A model generated the notes under the pieces. It worked only from the letters and a program-made list of their open reading frames with translations. It did not search any database and was not told where the DNA came from. From Platanthera guangdongensis (taxonomy: Eukaryota > Streptophyta > Magnoliopsida > Asparagales > Orchidaceae), in assembly GCA_039583875.1 (NCBI GenBank), contig CM077160.1, positions 111,123,314-111,187,313 of the forward strand: a stretch of DNA of 64,000 nt. Direction: 5' to 3'. The position numbers and the translations under genes were made by a program. The stretch's first letter is position 1. Every line of letters starts with the position of its first letter. This document shows, piece after piece, positions 47,194 to 60,110 of this stretch.

Positions 47194-47297
47194 CATATCA
47201 AACTGTTTAGAAAACCACTGGTTTAGCTCCTTTGCGCAAGCCAGATCTCCAATGAGGTAAGAACGGAAATCAGAGTATGCTAGGTAAATTGTGTTCT
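47194..47297 (-). CDS. AUG3: AUG3 exon (TIYLAYSDF...ELNQWFSKQ block)
   Basis: Acceptor CATCATGCAG and donor GTACTTAAA flank 104 nt. With one base from the preceding exon they encode [20 protein letters not shown] followed by [15 protein letters not shown]. The YLAYSDF and [10 protein letters not shown] motifs are highly conserved in plant AUGMIN subunit 3. The exon ends in phase 0, leading to [10 protein letters not shown] at 15850 after a 31.3-kb intron. Confidence 0.9.
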
Positions 47298-47479
47298 CTG
47301 CATGATGAAGGTGAAACATTCATGGAAACTAAAATAATAATGGTCGCACCAACCTATTTCAATGATAACAGTAAAATGGTTCGCTAAAACGGCAAAGATG
47401 AAGAGCCATATTCTAAAAAAAGACATCCATACAGTTGCTTTAAGCTTCCACAGATATGATGTGCATAAAGAAAATGTAC

Positions 47480-47546
47480 CATCCCCTTTATGATAGTGTG
47501 CCAATTCTTGTCCACTTGAAATAAACTTTCCCAGAACTGCATTCAT
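47480..47546 (-). CDS. AUG3: AUG3 exon (MNAVLGKF...ELAHYHKGD block)
   Basis: 67 nt between the acceptor TATTTTAAG and the donor GTACATTTTC. Encodes MNAVLGKFISSGQELAHYHK then GD and one extra base. This corresponds to the QMNxVLGRxASTxQELAHYHSG region of plant AUG3. It is separated from the next exon by a normal 182-nt intron. Confidence 0.88.
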
Positions 47547-50246
47547 CTTAAAATAAATAAAAAAGTCAGAATATGGAACTGCTTCAGAGCTAAATAAGAG
47601 ACACCTCCGCCGGTAAGAAGCTCTTTACCAATCATCATAAATAAAAAAATAAAACAAACAATTGAACATGGTTTGTCAGCTACACGTGGAAAGTTTCAAC
47701 ATGAAAAAAGAATGAGGATAAACAGACTGTTAATGTGAAAAATAAAAGTCTAAGCAAATTGGGAATACATCTATGATGCAAAAAATATAAACATTATAGT
47801 CAATCTGGGGCGATAAATGGAGGTAGGGAATCTTTCACACACACAGACATATATATATAAGAGAAATCGTGCATGGTCCCCGGGCTTTGTACCCATCAAC
47901 CCCCAATAGTCGCCAGCATCCTCAAGTTTGAATTCAGCAAAACAAAACTTTTCATGGGGTACGGAGGGCAATTTGTGGTAGTTATTATCAGCCCGGACCT
48001 GATTCTGGCAATCTCTTATGGTGTTGACTCCACGAAACACTAAGGTGATGATTTGTAGTACTTGTATCTCATTCCCTTAACCTACACGCCCTTTTTCCAT
48101 CCACAACACCCAAGCCAGCTACTCAATGAGGCTGCACGAGCCTTCCATTCCACAACCGGCACCCTAGCCTTCCTCCCTCGGATCAGGCTGACCGACCACC
48201 TCTGATCCCCCTCCCCCCATTCCTTCTCCAACTGCAAGCCGCAACCCCCACTTCCTGGCCCTTACCGACGATTCAGTTTTAATTTATCCCTTCCCCTTCA
48301 CTTTCAACCTCCATTCAGACGTTGATATCCCTACAGCAACCACCCTCCAGTCCCCCTACGCAATCATTGAAAACCCTAAATCCCCTCTCCCCTTACTCGA
48401 CCGCCTCCTTATCTACATAAGTCTGTCGACCCATACACGACAGTCCACCACCCCATCCACCCCAATTCCCCCACCCCCACTCACAAGACAGGCATCTTAA
48501 AGCACCTTTATCCTCCAGAACACTATCGCCTCTTCACCAATCACTAGATCTCTATCCCCTCTCCATAGGCCCCTTTAGTTGTGAGGGTTTGTTGTTTGGT
48601 TTCACTTTCCTCATTGTTGTTGTACGGATTTAGCTTCTTATATGATTATGGATATTTAGCTACATTATTATTATGTTTGAGACTAATCGAGACATGTACG
48701 GACTCTATCGCTTGTGAAAATTGCTTTTGGCCCTCCCAATGGAGGAAAGCCGAGCTTGCTTGCCTTTTAAATTTATATTAGTACTGCTTATGATTTGTGC
48801 TTAATCTGCATGCATTAATTACTAAGTGCAATGCCTTTGGATCGCTATTTGCATACACGCATCAACCTAGGGTGTGGTTTCCCCGCACTATACATAGGGT
48901 TGCATTTGATAGATTCCACCCACACAACCTACCCTACGTCATATTATTACTCTTGATGCCAAAAGAACTTGATAAGATTCAGTATACCCGGTTCATAAGA
49001 TACCCCGGGTATAAAGATTACAATACAAAAAAATAAGAACTAAATAAACTGAAATTTTGGGAGCAAGTAAAATAACAAAGCCAAAACCAGAACAAAATAA
49101 TGAAATAAATGTGGCGTGTATGCGCCCTCCGGTCATGGGATCTCCATCCATATACGTGTTGTGAATCGCATGTGGCAATCTTCTAACTATTCAGACTAAG
49201 TAAAGCATTGTCTCTAAGTCTAATCTCAAATGTATCCGTTGAAAAAGATATCGACATGGATTGATACAGCCGAAAGTAAGCATCACAATCTCACAATTGG
49301 AAGTTCGCTCAATGGAGACCTTTTCAGTGGTGCGATTGGTGGACTTATTAAAGGTAAATTCAGCCCGGGGAATACTAAATCTCATTGAATAGCTCTTTCT
49401 CTCACAAGGCATCTAAGTAAATTACTTAGGCTTCTACTGAACACTTTAGTTTGCCCATCTGTTTAGGAATAATGTGCACTACTAAGCTAAAGTGTGGTTC
49501 TTAATCTTTTCCATTGTGTTTATCAAAAAATGTCCTAGGAATCCAGTTTCGTGATCTGAAGAAAACCACATGTGAATGTCATGCAGAAAACTTCGTAACA
49601 GAATGTAGACAGTCCATTCAATGTGAACAATGTTGATGAATGTTTATATCCATTATTGTCCAATAAGTGTTCATAGTTTATGGTTCACCATGTTAAAATA
49701 ATCAATACAACATAAAACATAATAAGTGATAAGTATATTATCATGTGACGGATCTAAAGGTAACTTGTCATCGATCATAACTTTTTTTATTTGTGTTTAT
49801 ACTAAGTATTCTAACACGGTTGCACAACAGAATACAATTACGCTCCTCCTGTAAAAATATGACAATAATAAGATAGTAGAAATTTCTTGCGGGATTTTTT
49901 CAGCACATAACAATCTGAAGCCTTTTTTTACTTCGCATCATTCTTTCATTCTGAATTTCCTTCCACCAAGTCAGAGTGTGCTTCAGCAATTACTTTTACA
50001 AAATAGGCATTAATATTCTCTGGAGTTTCTTTGAATTCAAAAAAAAATCAGTTTTCTAAGTTTGCACAATTTCATGATTTTTTAAAAAATTATTTGAACA
50101 TCACCCGAATTTCAATCATTCAGACAACACGCACACAGCGAGAGAATTTCACAAATAACATACACACACACACATATGGTTCCCGCACATCCAAGAAACT
50201 ATAACTTAAATCTTACATAATGTATCTTATATTTTAGAATGTTTAC
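47547..50246 (-). other. AUG3 intron (2.7 kb), no transposon delimited
   Basis: It contains a C-rich stretch at about 48080-48530 (many CCCCTCC and AACCC words, resembling 33050-33400) whose origin is unclear. The remainder is AT-rich. No coding frame with a recognisable domain was found. Confidence 0.5.
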
Positions 50247-50442
50247 CTCTATATTTCGATCGGAAAGCTTCTCATCCAAAGTTACAAGCTTTCCATTTAT
50301 TGCAGCTACACCAGCAACTCGAGGCCTTTTTCCCTGGATGAGAGATGAAACTTGACCAGCTAGTAAAGAAAACTGATATTTTTGACGTTCAAGTTGCTTC
50401 TGCATTTCTAGAGCATCTGCTTTGTAGGCCAATTTTTCCTCC
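50247..50442 (-). CDS. AUG3: AUG3 exon (EEKLAYKADALEMQ... coiled-coil block)
   Basis: 196 nt between the acceptor TTTTATTAG and the donor GTAAACATTC. It encodes EEKLAYKADALEMQKQLERQ, continuing through QFSLLAGQVSSLIQGKRPRV and ending LDEKLSDRNIE. This is the coiled-coil region of AUGMIN subunit 3, where plants usually have ALELQ(R/K)QLR and SALIQGRRARVAA. Its first base completes an Arg codon begun by the exon at 61016-61119, and it ends on a codon boundary. Confidence 0.9.
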
Positions 50443-50874
50443 CTAATAAAATAAAACATGGATTGAATAAAAAATAAACTCCTGATGAAAAGAAAGAACT
50501 CACATAAAAAGTTGTATAATTTTAGAAGACAATCATAACTAACAACAATAATACTGGCAGAGAACTTATTGGATAGAGTGGGATAACGATGTCATGATCC
50601 AAGCATATACTGGCGCCCAAAAAGGAATTTGATTGTAATTAGATCATTTAGTCAGATAGACAGTGTTTACATGACTCTTTATAACGCGCGATATAACTGG
50701 TCTATTTTATTATTATGGCCTTCCCTGTAATTAGACTTGCAGTATTATTGAGTTCCGCTGAACTTGTGAAATTCCCTGATGATTTGTTGAAGTTGCACAG
50801 CCAATAAGGTCTGACTTTGTGGCGGTCTTTATAGTATTGATCTTATAGGATTGTTAAGAGACTTTCAGAAGTTT
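50443..50874 (-). other. AUG3 intron, non-repetitive piece
   Basis: No gene or clear repeat seen between the exon and C10. Confidence 0.5.
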
Positions 50875-50879
50875 GTTCC

Positions 50880-51059
50880 TGTAGAGAAGGAAAACTGAAC
50901 CTTGTATATATGTGCACTTGTATCAAATACAAAGAATGAATGCATATTTATAGGATGGAGAATGAGAGGAGAAGGTCCTATACATGATGTGGGACTAAAG
51001 AGGAGAGAAATAATCAATAAATATACATAATGGGTCTTTTCAAATGAGCTTCTCTAACA
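50880..51059 (-). repeat. C10 3' LTR
   Basis: 180 bp, TGTTAGAGAAGCTC...CCTTCTCTACA on the minus strand. Confidence 0.9.
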
Positions 51060-54000
51060 CTCCCCCGCAAGCTGGAGCGTACAAGTTATAAGCACCCAGC
51101 TTGGACAAACACTGGTAAAATAAGAAACTTGATAAAGCCTTTGTGAGAAAATCAACAACTTGATCAGTGTCGGAACATGCTTTAATTCAAGTTTCTCCAT
51201 TTGAACTTTCTCTCGAATAAAATGACAATCAACCTCGATATGTTTCGTGCGATCGTGAAATACCGGATTCTTTGCAATGTGTATGGCCGCTTGACTGTCA
51301 CAAAATAAAACAGCAGATGAGGGAAGTTTTACCCCTAGGTCAGCAAGGAGGCTTTTGAGCCATGGGAGTTCTGAGACAACCGATGTCATCGATCGGTATT
51401 CAGCTTCCGCGGAGGATCGAGCAACCACGGCTTGTTTCTTACTTTTCCATGTAATGAGATGACAGCCAAAATATGTACAGAACCCACTGGTTGACCGTCT
51501 ATCGTCCAGGGAGCCAGCATAATCGGCATCAGAATATGCGACTAATGTTGGAGTAGAGTTGGAGGGTTTGTAAACCAGCCCTTGACCCGGAGCTGCCTTA
51601 AGGTATCGGATAATCCGTTCAACCGCCTGGAGATGAGAAACCCGGGAAGCATGACATGAACCGACTGACAATCCCAACAGCGAACGATATATCAGGCCTC
51701 GTGGCCGTTAGGTAGATTAATTTTTCCACAAGGCGTCGATAGTATTCCGGGTTTTGGAGGGGCAGGTCGTCATCAGAGGCATGAACACTCAGCTTGTGAT
51801 TGGCCTCCATCGGAGTAGTAGCTGGTTTGCAACCAGACTGGCCAGCGTCTTTAAGAAGATCAAGACAATACTTCCGTTGGGAGGGGACAAGTCCATTCGG
51901 ACGTCGTGCGCCCTCAAGACCGAGGAAGTAGCGAAGAGGCCCCAGGTCTTTAGTCTGAAACACAGTGCTAAGATGTTGTTTGACCGCGTGAATCCCCTTT
52001 GAATCATCCCCAATGAGCAGGATGTCATCAACATAAACCAGCAGAAGGACTGTTCATGTTGCCCGGTGTCGAGTGAATAAGGAGAAGTCTGTGAAACTGC
52101 GAGTGAAGCCCATGTCCCGAACAACCCTGATGAACTTGTCAAACCACGCCCGAGGGGATTGTTTGAGACCATAGATGGATTTCTTCAGAAGACACACCCG
52201 AGACTCCCCCGTGGTCTCAAACCCGGGTGGTTGGCGCATGTAGACGGTTTCCTGAAGATCACCATTCAAGAACGCATTCTTGATATCCAGCTGATGAAGG
52301 GGCCAGTGGCGATGCACAACCACGGAAAGGAGGACACGAACGGTGTTGAGCTTGGCCACCGGAGAGAAGGTTTCCTCATAATCAAGGCTCTGCTGCTGAG
52401 TGAAGCCCCGGGCCACCAGACGGGCCTTCAGACGGTCAACAGTGCCATCAGGAGCATGTTTGATGACGAACACTCATTTACACCCAACAGGTTGCTGACC
52501 GGGAGGTAAAGGAACAAGGACCCAGGTCTAGTTGGCCCAAAGGGCCGTCATTTCCTCGTCCAAGACAGTCCGCCAGCCGGGATGCTGAAGTCCCTCCTAC
52601 ACAGAGTTGGGGACAGAAACAGAGGATAATGTGGTGGCAAAGTGAAGAAGCGGCGGTGAGAGGGGGTGAAGAGAGACGTAATTTGCCATCGGATGAGGGT
52701 GGAGGCGGGATCCAGAGCAGCAGGCTGCGGAGCGTCAGAGGTCGAAGCCGACTGCAGAGGGGCAACGGGACGAGAAGAGCGACGAGAATATACCCGGATG
52801 ACAGGGGGCTGGGGAAGGACCGGAGGCTGGGCAGGAAGGGGAGAAGGTGGAGACTGGGGAACAGAGATGACAGGGCGTACAACGGGCTCCGGAAGAGGTG
52901 CGAAATCCAGAGCAGAGAAGAAGGGAAGATCCTCCCGGAAAGTGACATCTGCAAAAACGATCACCTTGCAGGTAGTGGGTGAATAGCACACATAGCTCTT
53001 TTGAGTGCGCGAGTAGCCAACAAAGACATATTTGGCCGCACGGGGATGCAACTTGTCGGTAGATGGTCCGAGGTGGTGAACGTAGCATGTACATCCAAAA
53101 GTGCGGGGAGTAAGAGGTAAGGCCGGAGAGCAGGGAAAGAGGAGGCTGAAGAGAGTAGCAATCTGGAGGACAGAGGACGGTAGTCGGTTGATAAGGAAAC
53201 AGGTCGTGGAGAGCGCAAAGTTCCAGTATGGTTTGGGAACCCGCATTTGAAGCATAAGGGAGCGAGTCATATCAAGAAGATGACGATTCTTGCGTTCGGC
53301 GTCACCATTCTGTTGGGGGGTATATGCACAAGATGTTTGTTGAATAACCTCAAACTCGGAGCAGAGGGTCGCGAAGTCATGGCCAGTGTACTTGCGCTCA
53401 TTATCAGTGCGAATATTTTGAATGGGCGCAGAGAATTGAGTGCGAGTCTCAAGAATGAAGGCCCGAAAGACGCGGGGAAGCTGAGAACGGTCACGAAATA
53501 GATACAACCATGTCATGCGAGAATAATCATCGATAAATATTAGAAAATAACGGTAGCCAAAAATGCTAGTAATCTTGTACGGACCACATATATCGGAGTG
53601 TACTAAAACAAAAGAAGCAGAGCTCCGAGTACAATGAGAAGGAAAAGATGAACGTGGCTTCTTGCCAAAAATACAGATTTCACACTGAAAAGCAGGAAGA
53701 GATATATCCGGGAGAGCCTTCTAGAGGACGAGAAGAGGAGCATGACCAAGACGTCGATGCCAATCCGAAGAGGAGACAGATGCGAGGAGAGTAGGAGAGT
53801 CATCAAGAAGGTAGAGCCCGTTCTGCAGTCGCCCCTTACCAATGATAGTCCGCGTCTGTTGATCCTGTATCAGAAAAGAAGAAGATGTAAAGGTCACGGA
53901 GTAATTTAAATCAGTAGTAAGGCGACCAACAGAAAGTAAGTTGAAAGGAGAGCCCGTAACATGAAGAGCCGAGCGCAAGAGGAGGGAGGAGGCGAGAGGA

Positions 54001-55150
54001 ATATCAGCACAGCCAGAGACAGGGACAGCAGCCCCATTGGCCACAGTAAGGTACTTCGGGTGAGGAGAAGACAAGTACTGAGGCGGGCGAACAGAGGTGA
54101 TGTGATGAGTGCCACCAGAATCGAAGATCCAGCGCGGGCCAGTGGAGAGGCAGGCGATACCTTCATTGTAGATGGAGGCAGCGGAGGCAACCGAGGCCGG
54201 TGGGCAGCTGAGCAGGCCATGAAGATGCTGGAGCTGAAGGCGAACCTCATCGAGGTCAGTACGAGTGGGAGAAGAGTCGGTGGCAGCAACAGAGGCCTGT
54301 GAACGAGGACGACCATGCTTGCGATAGCACGTGGCTTCAAGATGCCCGTCTTTGCCGCAGAAAGAGCACTTAGGCCGAGGCCGGCCACCCCGACCACGCC
54401 CGCGAGAATCAGAACGGCCCCCACGAGCTGAAGGAGGGAGAGGCAGTATAGGTGACGGGGCCTGCTGGACAAGGGCCGGAGAAGGAGGTCCAGACAAATC
54501 CGGAGGCAGGGAGACCATGAGGAGCATAAAGCACACATCCGAGAAGGACGGGGTAACAGTAGAGGAGAGGACTTGAGCTCGTACACTGTGAAGGTGATGT
54601 GGGACCCGAGCCATCATCATGGCGATACCAACAGCTTCCTTCTGGGCACGTTGGGCAACAAGGTGTAAGTAGGAGGCAGATGTTGGATCCAAGATTCGAC
54701 CAGAGACCGAGCCTAGGCAACAAAGGAGGTCAGATCGGTCGCGCCACCACTATCAAGGGCCTGAAGGGCAGTGATAATGTCATACAAATGGTGGAGACTA
54801 TCCTTGCCGGAGTAGAGAGTATGGAGCTCGTCCCACATGCCTTTGGCCATCTCGTGGTACATGGCCAGGCGATAAGATTTGTCATCAAGAGAATTAAGGA
54901 TCCGAGTTTGCACACGACCATCGTTGCATAACCAGACGTCAGTAGCAGTACCGGTAACGGCCTGGTTCAAGTGATGAAGAAACCTTTTGGAGTGCAGGAC
55001 CCGGCAAACAGAGTGCGCCCATTCCACAAAATTCTTCTTACCCGTCAGAGAGATAGTGGTAATACGGAGCTCATCACGTACTTCCGGAATAGAGGTCGGG
55101 CGGTCTGCAGGAGGAACCGCCGTTCCGGTAAAGTTAGCAGAAGATGTCAT
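51054..55150 (-). pseudogene. C10 gag-pol remnant
   Basis: Gag starts at the ATG at 55150 (MTSSAN). An in-frame TAG at 54715-54713 replaces Gln after TSFVA. A frameshift just downstream leads to a second frame that is open to 53721, including the knuckle CSFCGKDGHLEATC and a protease reading DSGGTHHIT. A TAG at 53723-53721 is followed in the same frame by integrase (MTWLYL..., PQQNGDAERKNRH, FVGYSRTQKSYVCYS) to 52548. RT (QLDIKNAFLNGDLQETVYM) lies at 52473-52054 and a YVDD block near 52040-52020. RNase H continues from 51677 with YSDADYAGSLDDRRSTSGFC and CDSQAAIHIAKNP, then shifts frame after LELKHVP. Confidence 0.88.
51060..51068 (-). other. C10 polypurine tract
   Basis: GCGGGGGAG on the minus strand. 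Confidence 0.8.
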
Positions 55151-56134
55151 GAAGACTAGCTGCGGCTAGGAGAGCAGTCCGGCAACAGAGGAGACTGCGC
55201 GACTAGAGCGGAAACCGCGTGACTAGAGTGGAGACCGCCTGGTCAAGATGTGAAGACATCAACGGCAGGAGGAGGCCGCGACCAAAGGCGGAGCGCGGCC
55301 AAAAGAAATGTCAGCGGACAGGAAAAGAAGACCGCAGCAGACATAGAAAAGTCGCGCAGACAGGAAGGGCGGGAGAAGACCGCGACCAAAATGTGGGAAG
55401 GGAACAGCCCGCACGGTCTGGCTGAGCACAGCAGCTGTCTGAGAAAAAAGAGGCCGCAAGAGGAAAGCGAGTGGACAGGGAGAAGAAACCGCGAGTAGAA
55501 AGACTCAAGCGGAAAGAGAAGGCAGGTCGCAGCGAGCTGGAACAGGTCGCGGCGAGCGAGGGGTCGCGAATAGGACTTCAGCGACACTGCGGTGGATAGC
55601 AGAGCGCAGCGGATAAGAAGAGCCCGCGAGGAAGACAAGTGGCTGATCGCGGTGAGCAGAAAACAGACCGCGGCGAGCTGGAGCAGGACGCCAGATGAAT
55701 AATCGCAGCGACCGAGAACAGTCTGCGAGCAGGGAGCCCGCAGCGGACTGAAAGAGAGCCCGCAGGGAGAACAGCAGGAACTCGCAGCGGACAGCTGAGA
55801 GACAGCGGTCTGCAGAGAACTGAGGGAGAAGTGGGCTCCACGGATCAGGGAGAGAAATGTCTATAAGAGGCCATAGGGAGGGGGTGGAACCACGGGAGGA
55901 AGAGAAAGCGGATGCAGAGTAGCAGGCCGCGGAAAATAAGCGGACAGACGAGCAGGCCGCTGAAGAGCAGTCCGCGGAAGAGCAGGCCGCTGAAGGCAAG
56001 CTGCTGAAGGCAGGCCGCTGAAGGCAGGCCGCTGAGGGCAGGCCGCTGAAGAGGAAGCGGGTAGACAAGAAGACCACAGGAGATCAACAGAGGCGGACAG
56101 AGAAGGGGAGTCCGCGAGAGGCCGGTTAACCTGT
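55151..56134 (-). repeat. C10 GC-rich leader
   Basis: Repeated GCAGGCCGCTGAAG units at about 55980-56050 and scattered CCGCAGCGGAC words. No gene. Confidence 0.75.
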
Positions 56135-56145
56135 CTCTGATACCA
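56135..56145 (-). other. C10 primer-binding site
   Basis: TGGTATCAGAG on the minus strand, intact. Confidence 0.88.
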
Positions 56146-56324
56146 TGTAGAGAAGGAAAACTGAACCTTGTATATATGTTCACTTGTATCAAATACAAAG
56201 AATGAATACATATTTATAGGATGGAGAAAGAGAGGAGGTATTATACATGATGTGGGACTAAAGAGAAGAGAGAAATAATCAATAAATATACATAATGAGC
56301 CTTTTCAAATGGGCTTCTCTAACA
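56146..56324 (-). repeat. C10 5' LTR
   Basis: 179 bp, TGTTAGAGAAGCCC...CCTTCTCTACA on the minus strand. Confidence 0.9.
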
Positions 56325-56392
56325 GATGCATGTTATGTTATCCATGGTTATTATGTGATGAATTTTTGTAAGTTGAGTTGCTTTGAGACATG

Positions 56393-56597
56393 TGTAGAGA
56401 AAAGCCAAGAGAGAGAGAAAAGCCAAATTTTATTAATTTCTCAAATTTGTATATCTCTTGTACATGTTAAGCATACATATATATATAGGAAGCGAGAGGA
56501 GGAGAAAACTCCAATCCTATGATGTGGGACTAAATAGAATGTACATAGCCTCAAAGAATGGGCTTTTCCTATTGGGCTTTTTCATTTTTCCTTAACA
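56393..56597 (-). repeat. C11 3' LTR
   Basis: About 205 bp, plus-orientation ends TGTAGAGAAAAGCC and CCTTAACA, next to CTCCCCCGC. There is no partner LTR for comparison; the left limit could be 56391. Confidence 0.75.
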
Positions 56598-59245
56598 CTC
56601 CCCCGCAAGCTGAAGCATACAAGTCGTAGGCGTCAAACTTGGATAAGAACTCATGATATAGCGGTCGAGATAGGGATTTAGTTAGAATGTCAGCAACTTG
56701 CCTTGTAGCAGGAACATGCTCTAATTCTAACTTCTTCGATTGAATTTTTTCCCGAATGAAGTGACAGTCAACTTCAATATGCTTGGTTCATTCACAAAAT
56801 ACGGGATTTTTGGCAATATGTAGAGTTGCTTGACTGTCACAGAACAAGCTTGTCGGAGATGAGAGTTTGAGTCTCAAATCATTTAGAAGACTTTCAATCC
56901 AGGTTAGCTCAGATACAAAAGCGGTCATAGAACGGTACTCGACTTCAGCAGACGAGCGAGCAACAATATTCAGCTTCTTGCAACGCCAGGTAATAAGGTT
57001 TCCACCGAAGTATGTACAAAAACCAGCTATCGAACGCCAATCATCAAGAGAACTCGCGTAGTCAGTGTCAGAATACGCAACCAGAGATAGAGAGGTAGAT
57101 GGTTTGTAAGCGAGTCCCTATCCCAGAGGAGTCTTCAAATATCTGAGAATGCGCTAGACGGCTTGGAGATGCGATGTACAAGGAGCATGCATAAATCGAC
57201 TCACAATCCACACAACAAATGAGATATCAGGTCGTGTAACCGTAAGATAAATCAGCTTCCCCACCAAGCGTCGATAGTGCTCTAGATTTGAAAGAAGTGG
57301 GGTCGGAATCAGAATCATGTGCAGAAAGCTTGTGATTTATATTCATAGGGGTGTCCGCAGGTTTGCACCCTGAGTAGCCAGCATCTTGAAGAAAATCAAT
57401 ACAGTATTTCTGTTGGGATATGGCAAGACCATCAGGTCGTCTTGCGACCTCAAGCCTAAGTAAGTATCGAAGATTTCCTAAGTATTTCGTCTGAAAAGTT
57501 AAGTTTAAATGTTGCTTGATTTGTTGTATCCATTTGGATTCGTCGCCCGTAATTAGAATATCATCAACATACACAAGGAGAGTCAAAGTGCCTGCTGGTT
57601 GATGACGGGTGAAGAGGGAGAAGTCAGCTGTGCTCCGCGTAAACCCAACTTCGCGAACCACCTTACTGAATTTTTCAAATCAAGCACGAGGAGACTGTTT
57701 GAGACCATATATAGACTTTCAAAGATGACATACACGAGACTCTCCCGTGGTCTCAAACACGGGAAGTTGATACATATAAACTGTTTCTTGGAGATCGCCA
57801 TTAAGAAAGGCGTTTTTAATATATAACTGATGTAAGGGTCACTGATGATGCACGGCTAAGGAGATCAGGACCCGAGCAGTATTTAGCTTGGCGACCAAGG
57901 AGAAAGTTTCATCATAATCAAGTCCTTGCTGCTGAGTGAATCCCCGGGCCATGAGGCGAGCTTTTAAGCGGTCAACAGTCTCATCTACAGCATGTTCGAT
58001 AACAAAGACCCACTTGCAACTGACACGGGACTGGCCGGGAGGAAGAGGAACCATATCCCAGGTCTGGTTAGCCCAGAGGGCAGTCATTTCGTCATCCATG
58101 GCCGTCCACCACCCCGGGTGTCCTGCACAGAGTTAGGAATAGAAATAAAGGAAAAAGAGATGGCAAATTTTAGGAGTGGAGAGAAGCGATGTAGAGAGAC
58201 ACAATTCACCAATGGATGAGTCGTAGAGGTTGATGTTCGATCAGCGGGCCGCGGGATGGCATTGGTAGAAGGGAGTTGCCTGATGGAATCAGTCTTGGAC
58301 GAACGACAAGGATAGACACGAAGAGGTGGTGGAGGTAGAGCAGGCGCCGGGAGCGGTGAAGGAAGAGATGGGAGAGACGGAATCGTGACAGGGACTGTAG
58401 GACGAGCGACAGGAACAGGTGGAGAAGGTGTGGAAGGAGAAGAGTGGAATGGTTGATCCTCAAGAAAGATTATATACGCTGAAACGATCAGTTTGTCATC
58501 GGTAGGAGAGTAGCATACATAACCTTTCTAAAGTGCGGGAGTAGCCAACGAACATACATTTGGTGGTGTGAGCAGCGAGCATGTCAGTAGGCTGACCAAG
58601 AATGTGAACATGTCATACACAGCCAAAGACACGAGGTGTGAGGGAGAACGGAGACTTGGAAGGAAAGAGAAGACTAAATGGGAGATGCGAAGTCGAGCAC
58701 GAAGGAGGGCATACGGTTGATGAGATGACAGGAAGTAGAAACCGCGAAATTCCAGTATTTTGTGGGCACATGCATTTGAAACATAAATGACCGGGCGACA
58801 TCAAGAAGGTGACGATTTTTTCGCTCGGTCACACCATTTTGCTAGGGAGTATAAGCACACGAGGCTGGATGTGTAATGTCAAAGTCGGTGCATAAATTTG
58901 AGAAGGTGTGAATAGTATATTCACGAGCATTGTTTGTGTACCCTAAAGTCGAGAATTGTGTACGCGTCTCAGTAAGAAAAGTACGAGAAACAGATGTTAG
59001 TTCAGTGCGGCCTGAAGCAGATACAACCAGGTGAGACGAGAGTAATCATCAATAAATGTAACAAAATAACGAAATCCAAAAACATTGGGGATTTTATAAG
59101 GTCCCCAGATATCAGAATGCACTAAAGAGAAAAGAGTATCACTCCAAGTACATGTAGGAGGGAAAGAAGTACGATGTTGTTTGTCATAGATATAAGATTC
59201 ACAAGTAAACTCTTACAATGAGACATCAGGGAGAGCCTTAAAACT
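56598..59245 (-). pseudogene. C11 pol remnant
   Basis: RNase H: DDWRSIAGFCTYFGG and CDSQATLHIAKNP near 57060-56800. RT: VREVGFTRSTADFSLFTRH and YVDDILITGDE within 57661-57540, and MDDEMTALWANQTW at 58099. The integrase end FVGYSR...YVCYSPT lies near 58560-58500, and KNRHLLDVARSFMF with LTWLYL further up to about 59040. Numerous stops and shifts (for example after HDSDS near 57300). Inactive. Confidence 0.82.
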
Positions 59246-59566
59246 TCTAATCAAAGCTCGAAATTATTTGATGCATTCATGGAGGGGTAGTAAATTTGCT
59301 TGTAGTGAAAGTAAAGACTTCTACTCCTTAAGTTATTATACTCTAGATTAGAAATTCATCCGGGTGGAGAGGTTTTGGGAGGCCCGCGTGGAATAAAGAT
59401 AGTCGAAGAAACTTTTTCATGTAGGGGTGGAGGTCGTGAAAATTAGTCGGAATCTCTCAAGAGTGGGAAAGGAGGGGTTTAGTTGTGTTGTTGTATTTGG
59501 AAGCTAGAGGTCCAGGTATGTTGTTGGTCGGGTCATGGCAAAGTTGTAAGTTGAACTTGATCTCAA
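59246..59566. other. Unannotated gap
   Basis: No recognisable gene or element between C11 and G2. Confidence 0.35.
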
Positions 59567-60110
59567 TTAATCACGAACTTTCCATGGCCTAAATGATGGT
59601 AGATGGATTATGGATGCTAAGGTGCACTTAACACAGGCTTGGAGACCATGAAGGAAGTAACCCAAACAATGATTTGCAGAGAGGCCATGCACATGCGGGA
59701 CAAGGGCAATGAAAGTGTCAATATAAATGTCGATGAAGCAAGAATGGAGAACCGCAAACAAACACTAGTAAGCATTCCAGGTTTGGGGAGGATTGTATTG
59801 TTGGCCGAGAGTTGTGACATGAGTGAAGCATGACATTCTTGGATCAGCTTAACAGAGCCGGCATAGGAGATGAAGTGCAGATCCCTCCATGTCAGCCATA
59901 ACCAGGGGGACTTGGTGAAGTTCAAACAATTGCTCAATGCTGGCTACCCACCCAAAAGGGTCAGTGCTATTGAAGGCAGGAATCTCTAAACTACTGAGTG
60001 GTATGGCAAGGGTTGGGAGTGTGGGGAGAATGGGAGATGATCCAAAGCTGCTCAGGATGATGATATTGAGAAAATGGGCGAAAGAAGGGAACTTTCAGAT
60101 TGGGAAGTGC
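59567..60110 (-). pseudogene. G2: Ty3/gypsy gag remnant
   Basis: On the minus strand near 59980-59880 one reads FNSTDPFGWVASIEQLFEL, the conserved start of the retrotransposon gag (PF03732-type) domain in plant gypsy elements (DPxGWVxxxEQxFxL). After frame breaks, 59761-59567 gives YIDTFIALVPHVHGLSANHC and LGYFLHGLQACVK, matching the F.aLv.....l....yF..GL block. Stops lie between these parts. No LTR was delimited. It lies in the same AUG3 intron as C10 and C11. Confidence 0.65.

Larger units (their letters stand above)
50880..56324 (-). mobile_element. C10: decayed full-length Ty1/copia without matching TSD
   Basis: 5445 bp between LTRs of 179-180 bp that differ at about nine positions (roughly 5%). 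Flanking pentamers are GTTCC (50875-50879) and GATGC (56325-56329), which do not match. Primer site, GC-rich leader (55151-56134) and polypurine tract (51060-51068) are present. It is sense-oriented with AUG3. Confidence 0.9.
56393..59245 (-). mobile_element. C11: 5'-truncated Ty1/copia
   Basis: It retains a 3' LTR, polypurine tract (56598-56606), RNase H, RT, integrase and part of the pre-integrase block. Homology stops at about 59245, so protease, gag, leader and 5' LTR are gone. It lies 68 bp from C10, in the same orientation. Its integrase and pre-integrase sequence is closest by eye to C1 (shared ACGATGTTGTTTG...AGATTCACAA stretch), so both may be one subfamily. Confidence 0.85.

Noticed and set aside
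51789..52172. Overlapping frames around C10 RT as separate small genes
   Set aside because: They are shadow frames of the frameshifted RT/RNase H coding sequence.
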